Source: RGIG6353 sp045590615 (GTDB lineage: Bacteria > Bacillota > Clostridia > Oscillospirales > SIG627). From it: a stretch of DNA of 11,474 nucleotides. Shown here in pieces: positions 1 through 6,200 of this stretch (within the stretch, counting starts at the first letter, position 1; each line of letters starts with the position of its first letter). The stretch covers positions 1 to 11,474 of the forward strand of contig JAZNRH010000007.1 in assembly GCA_045590615.1 (NCBI GenBank). The letters are read 5' to 3'. A model generated the notes under the pieces. The model had not been told where the DNA came from, ran no database searches, and saw nothing but the letters and a program-made list of their open reading frames with translations. Made by a program: the position numbers and the translations under genes.

Positions 1-789
1 GAGTTAAATATAAAAATTTTTGAGCGTTCTAATAATGGCGTTTGCCTTACAAGTGATGGTGCAGAGTTTGTCAGATATGCCTCTCAAATTATCGAACAAA
101 ATGATTTTATACTTGCTAAATATAAATCGGAACAAAGATATCAAAAACTATATATAGCAACTCAACATTATGATTTTGTAGCAGATATATTCGGTAAAAT
201 GTTAAATACAGTTACTGATGATTCTTATAAGATATCCTTGATAGAAACAAAGACCTACAACGTCATAAACGATGTGGAAAACGGGTATTGTGATATAGGA
301 ATTATAGCTATAAAAAATACAGACTTTGACATTATGAAGCGTATTTTAATAAATAAGAAACTGAACTTCACACCACTATTTAAAACATCTCCTCATGTGT
401 TTGTCAGAAAAGAGCACCCACTTTGCAATAGGAATGTTTTAACCTACACAGAACTACTTAAGTATCCTTTTGTTTCGTATGAACAAGGGAAACATAATAT
501 TTCGTTTTTTACCGAAGAAATTATGGAAGTTTCGGATGTAAAAAAACATATAGAAATAAGTGATAGAGCGAGCCTTATGAATGTGTTACTGACCACTGAC
601 AGTTATACGGTTGGAACAGGAATTATGCCGTCGACTTTAAATGAGGGTAAAATTGTCAGTATACCACTTGAGAGTAGTTCATATTACAATATAGGGTACA
701 TACTACATACAGATAGAAGATGTTCTGATTTGACGGACAGTTTTATAAATATGCTGGAAGAGTTAGTAGAGCAGGCACAAAAAGCATAA
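1..789 (+). CDS. LysR-family transcriptional regulator, 5' end missing
   Basis: The frame is open from base 1 to the TAA at 787-789, giving 262 visible residues. The first visible residues (ELNIKIFERSNNGVCLTSDG) match the second half of the LysR winged helix-turn-helix, the region that usually reads LGVKLFERSNRGVRLTEAG. About 30-40 residues, including the first HTH helices, therefore lie outside the window. From roughly residue 50 onward the protein fits the LysR effector-binding domain, including the late stretch YTVGTGIMPSTLNEGKIVSIPL, typical of the end of that domain. LysR proteins are cytoplasmic, usually tetrameric regulators that respond to a small molecule. The effector and target cannot be read here, and the usual divergent partner gene would lie upstream, out of view. 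Its coding DNA is clearly more AT-rich than the genes from 1532 on. The terminator at 821-852 separates it from what follows. An internal ATG at 199 is not the true start. Confidence 0.9.
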   Translation, partial: ELNIKIFERSNNGVCLTSDGAEFVRYASQIIEQNDFILAKYKSEQRYQKLYIATQHYDFVADIFGKMLNTVTDDSYKISLIETKTYNVINDVENGYCDIGIIAIKNTDFDIMKRILINKKLNFTPLFKTSPHVFVRKEHPLCNRNVLTYTELLKYPFVSYEQGKHNISFFTEEIMEVSDVKKHIEISDRASLMNVLLTTDSYTVGTGIMPSTLNEGKIVSIPLESSSYYNIGYILHTDRRCSDLTDSFINMLEELVEQAQKA

Positions 790-815
790 AAAGTGTCATC
801 TAAACCATTCGGCTC

Positions 816-932
816 TTCCAAAAAATCCGTACACGAAAGTGTGTGGATTTTTGTTTATTACCTATTCACTATTCGCTTCTCCCTAAAATATTTGTGTACG
901 GATTTTTGGAAAGTAATAAATAATAGTGAATA
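816..932. repeat. Nested inverted repeats downstream of the LysR gene
   Basis: The left arm TTCCAAAAAATCCGTACAC (816-834) recurs inverted at 894-911 as GTGTACGGATTTTTGGAA, with one A/T fewer in the run. The same left arm also pairs locally with 839-852 to form the terminator, so one arm has two possible partners. A second inverted pair, TATTCACTATT (863-873) and AATAGTGAATA (922-932), is interleaved with the first. The arrangement resembles the edge of a small repeat element or a duplicated terminator. No target-site duplication or transposase was seen. Confidence 0.65.
821..856 (+). terminator. Rho-independent terminator after the LysR gene
   Basis: AAAAATCCGTACAC (821-834), a GAAA tetraloop (835-838) and GTGTGTGGATTTTT (839-852) form a 14-bp stem with two G-T wobbles, followed by a T-rich tail. 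It begins 32 bases after the LysR stop codon. The A-rich/T-rich outer stem means it may also work on the other strand. Confidence 0.8.
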
Positions 933-948
933 AGGAAGAAGTTGAGGT

Positions 949-973
949 AGCTTTGCATACGCAAAGCTTTTTT
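949..973 (+). terminator. Terminator-like hairpin
   Basis: AGCTTTGC (949-956), loop ATAC, and GCAAAGCT (961-968) form a perfect 8-bp stem that runs directly into six T residues (968-973). This is the canonical shape of an intrinsic terminator on the plus strand. No gene ends just before it, so it may terminate read-through from the LysR gene, act as an attenuator, or be part of the repeat cluster. Confidence 0.6.
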
Positions 974-1015
974 ATATGTATCTATATTATTCTTTTTGGT
1001 ATATTATTAATGGAA

Positions 1016-1250
1016 AGAACTCGAACCCTAAGAGGCGTGTGGGGGGGTGTCACGGAGCGAATTAGCGTAGTGAGCAAAAATTCAAGCCGTGCAGGGAGCG
1101 TAGCGAGTCGGAGAACTGCCGTAAAATAAACAGACCGTTGGACTGTTTATGGGCAGGAGCGCGAGGGCTAAGCCCGAGCCAAAAGGTATGCGAAGGTGGG
1201 TACTGAAAAGCAAAGTCTTTCGGTCGTCAAGCAGAATAGCTGCTTTTTAC
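1016..1250 (+). ncRNA. Putative structured RNA or repeat element, family not identified
   Basis: This stretch is richer in G and C than its surroundings and contains several successive stems. First, CACGG (1051-1055) pairs with CCGTG (1087-1091), enclosing GAATT (1059-1063) and AATTC (1079-1083). Second, CTGCC (1116-1120) pairs with GGCAG (1152-1156), enclosing ATAAACAG (1126-1133) and CTGTTTAT (1143-1150). Third, a near-palindrome, GGGCTAAGCCC, lies around 1168-1178. Fourth, ACTGAAA (1202-1208) pairs with TTTCGGT (1218-1224). Fifth, a terminator-like hairpin lies at 1229-1248. Two similar segments, GCGTAGTGAGC (1065-1075) and GCGTAGCGAGT (1099-1109), suggest internal duplication. The open frame crossing the first part (926-1129) looks spurious. 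Similar GC-rich structured repeats occur between genes in Clostridia. The phage C4 antisense RNA family is one candidate to test, from memory only. The boundaries and strand are inferred from the stems and the T-run. Confidence 0.45.
1229..1248 (+). terminator. Terminator-like hairpin ending the structured element
   Basis: AAGCAG (1229-1234), loop AATAG, and CTGCTT (1240-1245) form a 6-bp stem followed by further T residues to 1248. It is short but has the stem-plus-T-run layout of an intrinsic terminator, and it fits as the 3' end of the structured stretch before it. Confidence 0.5.
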
Positions 1251-1470
1251 CTATATGAAAAAAGGCTTGTCAATTGTAATGATTATTTTGAATAAGCTAC
1301 CGTGGCAGTTTGAAGTGTTGCTGAGGCTTCTGCCTTTGATGCTTTTCATAAAATTTCCTAATATTATATAACGTGTTTTAATAGCCATATAACATTTTGT
1401 GTTTTCAAATGACGATTAAGTGTGGTGGCGTTGATTATTTGAAAGTTATTAATAATTCTTCGCAAAGCGC
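1251..1470. other. Intergenic DNA with no recognised gene
   Basis: AT-rich sequence with no frame that reads as a plausible protein and no tRNA or rRNA. The only structure seen is a weak potential pairing of GGCAG (1304-1308) with CTGCC (1330-1334). It separates the structured element from the promoter of the regulator gene. Confidence 0.5.
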
Positions 1471-1499
1471 TTGTAATGTTCGTTCAAACGATGTATAAT
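1471..1499 (+). promoter_or_regulatory. Sigma-A-type promoter of the two-HTH regulator gene
   Basis: TTGTAA (1471-1476) and a perfect TATAAT (1494-1499) are separated by 17 bp. Transcription would begin near 1506, which gives a short leader before the ribosome binding site at 1518-1523. This also argues against the upstream GTG at 1502 as the start codon. An 8-bp palindrome, AAGCGCTT (1465-1472), overlaps the start of the -35 element and could be an operator, but that is a guess. Confidence 0.7.
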
Positions 1500-1531
1500 A
1501 AGTGTGTATACAAAGAAAAGAGGTAGCTTTA

Positions 1532-2782
1532 ATGAGATATATTTCAATTAAAGAAGCATCGGAAAAATGGCAGATAACTCCTCGGAGAATTCAGCACTTA
1601 TGTAAGGAGGGGCAAATCCACGGCGTTAAAAAGTATGGCAGGTCGTGGATGATACCTTTTGATTGCAAAAGACCTGTTGACAGAAGAACGAAGGAAGCAA
1701 GGGAAAAGGTAAAGTCAGGGCTATATCCGAATATGCCCATGCCGAAAAAAGCGCCCTTTCTTGATATGACAGACCTTTACGTAGTTCCCGGAACGGCAGA
1801 TAAGTGTATTGAGGGGCTTGCAGGCAATCCCGAGGCGCAGAAGCTTTTTGCTGCAGAGATTGCGTATAGCCGAGGGGAGATTGATAAGGTTTATGAGCAG
1901 GCAAAGGATTTTTTGAAATCTCATTCGGGCTTTTACGCAGTAAATGCAGGTGGTATGCTTTTGGGTCTTTCGGCGATGTGGAAGGGTGACATTAACCTTT
2001 GGCGCGAGGCGAAGCAGTACGTATGCACTGCGCCTTGCACAAGCGAAAACGATATGGACCTTATGGCGCTCTCTCTTGCTTCGCTTAATACGGCAATTCA
2101 CGAGCTTGCCGATTATCCTGAATGGTTCAAAAGAGGCTGTTTTGAGCATCTTCCATACGATGCATATCCTTCGGCGAGGGTTTTTTACGCAAAATACTTG
2201 CTCTCTTTTGCGCAGGCGCTTGCTAAGGGTGAGGTTCAATTTGCAAATATGCAGGGGCTTGCTCTTATGAACACTCTGCCTTTTATGCTTGAGCCTATGA
2301 TAGCTCAGTCGGTGGTAGAAAGAATGGTTATTCCCGAAATATATTTAAGGCTTATAGTGGCAAGTGCTTATTATAATACGGGTGCAAAGGACAAAGCTAC
2401 GGGTCATATTGACAAGGCGATAGCTTTGGCGCTGCCGGATAGGCTTTTTGGACTTCTTGCAGAGCATAGAAGTCAGTTTGATTATCTTCTTGATGAAAGA
2501 CTGAAACTTGTTGACGTTGAGGCATACAACGAATACGTCAAGCTACACAAAAAGCTGTCTCACGGTTGGGCGAAGCTACATAATGAGCTGCTTGACAGAC
2601 GCGTGTCAACGGTGCTTTCGGCAGGCGAGCGTGAGGTTGCGCGCCTTGCGGCCTTTGGACTTCGCGATAAAGAAATCGCAGAAAGAATCAACGTATCGCT
2701 TCACACTGTTAAGAGCAGAATGACTTATATTCTGAGCAAAACGGGCGCAAAGAAACGCAGTGAGCTTGGATTATATATTTAA
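1532..2782 (+). CDS. Transcriptional regulator with N-terminal excisionase/MerR-like HTH and C-terminal LuxR-type HTH
   Basis: A 416-residue cytoplasmic regulator. Residues 3-44 (ISIKEASEKWQITPRRIQHL, then a basic wing with KKYGRSWMIP) form a helix-turn-helix of the HTH_17/MerR-excisionase type. Residues 362-416 form a LuxR/GerE helix-turn-helix: LSAGEREVARLAAFGLRDKEI, with recognition helix SLHTVKSRMTYIL. The roughly 300 residues between them are mainly helical and Ala/Leu-rich, suggesting a TPR-like sensor or dimerisation scaffold, but no motif is certain. The start is ATG 1532, preceded by AAGAGG (1518-1523) at a spacing of 8. The longer GTG start at 1502 lies upstream of the predicted transcription start. 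No receiver or kinase domain is present. The gene sits just before the small Cys/His protein and the giant surface protein in the same direction, so control of that locus is plausible but inferred. A weak terminator follows it. Confidence 0.85.
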   Translation: MRYISIKEASEKWQITPRRIQHLCKEGQIHGVKKYGRSWMIPFDCKRPVDRRTKEAREKVKSGLYPNMPMPKKAPFLDMTDLYVVPGTADKCIEGLAGNPEAQKLFAAEIAYSRGEIDKVYEQAKDFLKSHSGFYAVNAGGMLLGLSAMWKGDINLWREAKQYVCTAPCTSENDMDLMALSLASLNTAIHELADYPEWFKRGCFEHLPYDAYPSARVFYAKYLLSFAQALAKGEVQFANMQGLALMNTLPFMLEPMIAQSVVERMVIPEIYLRLIVASAYYNTGAKDKATGHIDKAIALALPDRLFGLLAEHRSQFDYLLDERLKLVDVEAYNEYVKLHKKLSHGWAKLHNELLDRRVSTVLSAGEREVARLAAFGLRDKEIAERINVSLHTVKSRMTYILSKTGAKKRSELGLYI

Positions 2783-2786
2783 TGGT

Positions 2787-2807
2787 AAAAAAAGACAGTC
2801 TTTTTTT
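2787..2807. terminator. Weak A/T-rich hairpin after the regulator gene
   Basis: A run of seven A residues plus GAC (2787-2796) faces GTC plus seven T residues (2798-2807), leaving a loop of about 3-5 bases. The T-run gives a terminator-like end on either strand, but the stem has little GC. It starts 5 bases after the stop codon of the regulator gene. Confidence 0.45.
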
Positions 2808-2828
2808 GGAAATTTAGAGGGTAGTTTT

Positions 2829-2858
2829 TTTACAAAAATCCTTTATACTATGTACAAT
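2829..2858 (+). promoter_or_regulatory. Promoter of the small Cys/His protein gene
   Basis: TTTACA (2829-2834) and TACAAT (2853-2858), each one base from consensus, are separated by 18 bp. Transcription would start near 2865, inside the right arm of the palindrome at 2840-2872. The alternative -10-like TATACT at 2844-2849 has no matching -35. Confidence 0.6.
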
Positions 2859-2872
2859 GAATAGTATAAAGG
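2840..2872. promoter_or_regulatory. Perfect 12-bp palindrome over the -10 element, candidate operator
   Basis: CCTTTATACTAT (2840-2851) and ATAGTATAAAGG (2861-2872) are perfect reverse complements around a 9-base spacer that holds most of the -10 hexamer. The right arm runs into the GGAGG ribosome binding site. A protein bound here would cover the promoter, so a repressor site is the simplest reading. Because transcription probably starts within the right arm, an RNA hairpin is less likely to be its role. The binding protein is not known; the regulator encoded just upstream is the obvious candidate. Confidence 0.6.
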
Positions 2873-2881
2873 AGGTTAGAG

Positions 2882-3217
2882 ATGTGCGCAGTTAAGAATT
2901 GTATTCGCGACGGTGAGCTGTTTGAGATTGTCGAGCTTTACGGACATCGCTTTGAAATTCGTTACGGTTATTACGAAGAGTACGAGCGAAAAAATCAGGA
3001 GCCAATCCCGATTTATCCGTTGTTTAAGGAAAATCCAGTCTACAGTCACGACGGATATCCGTTAGCTACCAAGATGCAGATACCTTGCAAGGCATATCAG
3101 CTCAAAAGTGATGACGTTGACAATGAACGGTGCGCTGACTGTATTCACTTTCATTCGGAGGGTGAAAATATTATAGGGCTTTGCAAGCGAAAAAAAGAAA
3201 CGGTGACGCAAAACTAA
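2882..3217 (+). CDS. Hypothetical protein with a C-terminal Cys/His cluster (111 aa)
   Basis: I do not recognise this family. The start is well supported: AAAGGAGG (2868-2875) lies 6 bases before ATG 2882. The first half is acidic and rich in aromatic residues (for example FEIRYGYYEEYERK). The C-terminal part carries a likely metal-binding cluster: C84, C87, H89, H91 and C101, with C69 nearby, in the arrangement C-x2-C-x-H-x-H-x9-C. Two further cysteines lie near the N-terminus (C2, C7). The tail is basic (CKRKKE). No signal peptide or membrane segment is visible, so it is probably cytoplasmic. A zinc-ribbon-like or iron-sulfur fold is possible, and a nucleic-acid or redox role would be speculation. 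It has its own promoter under a palindrome and lies 58 bases before the giant surface-protein gene with no clear terminator between, so the two may be co-transcribed. Confidence 0.75.
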   Translation: MCAVKNCIRDGELFEIVELYGHRFEIRYGYYEEYERKNQEPIPIYPLFKENPVYSHDGYPLATKMQIPCKAYQLKSDDVDNERCADCIHFHSEGENIIGLCKRKKETVTQN

Positions 3218-3242
3218 AATTTAGTATAAAATACCTTTTATA
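3203..3242 (+). promoter_or_regulatory. Possible promoter and AT-only inverted repeat before the giant surface-protein gene
   Basis: GTGACG (3203-3208) and TATAAA (3225-3230) are separated by 16 bp and make a weak promoter candidate that overlaps the end of the preceding gene. The -10-like element is also the start of a perfect inverted repeat, TATAAAA (3225-3231) and TTTTATA (3236-3242). TAGTATAAA (3222-3230) also matches the core of the palindrome arm at 2861-2872. The giant gene may instead be read from the promoter at 2829-2858. Confidence 0.35.
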
Positions 3243-3275
3243 AACAATTTGAGCAGATGGAAAGGAGTTCATAAT

Positions 3276-6200
3276 ATGAAAAGGAGATTTATAGCGTGGA
3301 TATTGACGTTGGCGATGATAACGTCTGTTATTCCGATGGGAGTTACGGTATCGGCTGTAGATGAGTCGACGGTAACCGTAACGCAGTGGGATACAAAAAC
3401 AAATACGAATCAGGACGGAGGTATTATTTATACCAAGACCTCGACTGCCAAGTCGGACGGAACGGTAGATATTACTCTTACGGCGCACACCACGGGTCAG
3501 GTAAAGCAGACGATGACTGTTTCGCCTACCGATATCGTGCTTGTGCTCGACGTTTCGGGTTCGATGGACGAAGACTATGAATCTTCTAACTTTGCAGGCT
3601 ACGAGGCTGTTAAGGGAGAGGAGTATACGTATTATACGATTGTTGTTATTTTTCCCGTTTCTCGAGACGGTTATGGAATGGATAACGATAATAACTCAAG
3701 ACAGTATTATATTAATACAGGAACAGATGCTGAGCCTGTAGCTACCAAGGTTACCTACGTAGAACGAGACTCCAACGGCTTTGAGGTTTACAGGTACACC
3801 TCGGGTGGTCAGTACGTATACGTATATCCCGAGCTTGAGGAAGGTCAATATCCTGCACGTGAGCATACGAATTATCCCGTTGTACAGTTCTATCAGAAGA
3901 CCAAGATGTCCGAGCTCAAGGCAGCAGTAAATGCATTTATCGACACGACGGCTTCGATGAACACAGGGCTTGCAGCTGACCAGATGCATAACATTTCTAT
4001 TGTAAAGTTTGCTTCCAACAGCTATTACGACAGCGTTGAGGGAACGGTAGTAGAAAATGCCACAACTGTTCCCGGAAACAACAGAGGAGCAGGTAACAAT
4101 TCCAGCTATAACTATTCGCAGGTCGTTTTGGGACTCACCCCTGTTGACACCAACGGTGTTGTAACGCTTAAAAATGCTGTTGCTTCTCTTCAGCCGGGTG
4201 GCGCAACTGCAGTTGACTACGGTCTCAAGCTTGCCGAACAGGTTATTCTTGAAAGAAATCAGGTTGCGGCTGCATCGATGACTACGGTTGACAGAAAAGA
4301 GGTCGTTATAGTATTTACCGACGGCTCTCCTACACATTCAGACGGCTTTTCACAAACGGTTGCAAATACTGCAATTTCAACAGCAGGACAGCTCGAAAGC
4401 CACCTCGACATAGAGGTTTACGGTATTTGTATCGACGAGACGGCTGATGCGAGCGATATCGAGAGAAATCTCAACAAGTTTATGCACTCTATGTCGTCGA
4501 ACTTCCCCGAGGCTACGAGTATGAGCGATATGGGAGAAAACGGAAGTGTTGACAACGGATACTATATGACTCCCGATGGCTCGACCTCTCTTACCTCGAT
4601 GTTTGAGGTGATTAGTCAGCATATCGATCATCCTACCATAGAGCTTGGTGAAGAAGCGACGGTTGTGGATACTTTGTCTCCGTATTTTAACTTTGAAAAT
4701 GCCAGCCCTACGTCGGTTGTTTTGCAGACAGCGTTGAGGAAAGCCGACGGAACGTGGGCTGATCCGGTTGTAGACAATACTCTTGAATGTGAGATCAAGG
4801 ATGACGTTCTTACGGTTAAGGGCTTTGACTTTGATGCTAACTACGTATCCGAGAACGGAAGAGGCGAGAATAAGGATTTCTACGGAAAACAGCTTGTGGT
4901 TTCCTTTACGGTTATTCCCGATTACGACGTTATCGACGCGGCGTCGGTTACTCTGAACGATGGAGTTATTCCTACCAATACCGGATTTGCTACCCTCGTT
5001 GACAGCGCCTTAGCGCCTGTTGCTGAAATCGAGACACCCGAGCTTGATGCTCACCAGGTAGTATACAAGCTTAACGGTAACGAGTACGCTTCGTATAACC
5101 GTTTCACAGGCTCTGACGTGACGGTTGATGCTAATCCTACCCGAGAGGGCTACACCTTCAGTGGCTGGAGCACCGACGACGTTCAGCTTTCGGGCGATGA
5201 CTTTACAATGCCTAAACACGACGTTGAATTTACGGGCAGCTTTACGGTGAACAAGCATAACGTAAAATACGTTTTGAGTGGTGTTATTCCTACGGGTATA
5301 CCTACACTTCCCACGTCTGTTGATTATGATTACGGAACAGAGGTAACGGTTGATACAACCTTCGTTGTGGGACAAACCTACAACGGCTATACATTTGACG
5401 GCTGGCAGCCTCTTAATACCGAGCTTGTGGTTTCGGGTGGCAAATTTTCAATGCCCGATTACGACGTTGTTCTCAGGGGAACCTTCTCGAAGGGTGTTAC
5501 GCATTACACCGTAGAGCAATATTTTGAAACAATCGAGGGTGGCAGCTACACCAAGGGCGAAACAGATACAAAAACAGCTGTTACAGACGAAACCGTAACG
5601 GTTTCTGCTACACATCACGACGGCTTCACATTTGATGAGAATAATGAGAACAATAAGCTCAGTGGTATCGTTGAAGGCGACGGCTCGCTTGTATTGAAGA
5701 TTTATTATAAGCGAAATGAATTCGACGTAACCTATAGCTTTACGGGAGACGTTCCGGAGGGTGTTGCTGCTCCCGTAAAGACGACTCACAAGTATGGCAA
5801 GCAGGTATTCGTTGAAGGCAATCCTTCTGTAGACGGATATGACTTCAGTGGTTGGACTTCGCTGAGCACCACGGCAAAGGCAGGCGAGAGCTTTACGATG
5901 CCCAATCACGCAGTAGCCTTCGTTGGTGAATTTACTGCCAGAAATGATACGGGCTACAAGGCTGAGTATTATCTCGAAAATCTTGACGGCGACTTTGTTC
6001 TCAACGACGAGGCAAGCTATAACCAGACTGCTACTACAGGAACGAGCGTCAGCGCAATTCATAAGACCTTTACGGGCTATACCTTTGACACTGATAATGC
6101 TGACAACAAGCTCAGTGGTATCGTTGCAGGCGACGGCTCGCTTGTGTTGAAGCTGTATTACACTCTGAATACGTATACTCTTGATTATGCTTTTGATATC

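Noticed and set aside
1011..1035. tRNA on the minus strand, from a GGGTTCGAGTTC-like stretch
   Set aside because: The flanking bases do not form a T-stem and no acceptor, anticodon or D arms could be found around it.
926..1129. A 67-codon GTG-started frame
   Set aside because: It runs through a terminator hairpin and then into the stem-loop-rich element, has no well-spaced ribosome binding site, and its product looks like a translated structured repeat (Arg/Ser-rich tail).
1502..1531. GTG at 1502 as the start of the two-HTH regulator
   Set aside because: It lies three bases after the -10 hexamer, so it would not be in the transcript. ATG 1532 has a good ribosome binding site and begins directly at the HTH domain.
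3249..3275. TTG at 3249 as the start of the surface protein
   Set aside because: It precedes the AAGGAG site at 3262-3267. Starting at ATG 3276 gives a clean signal peptide.
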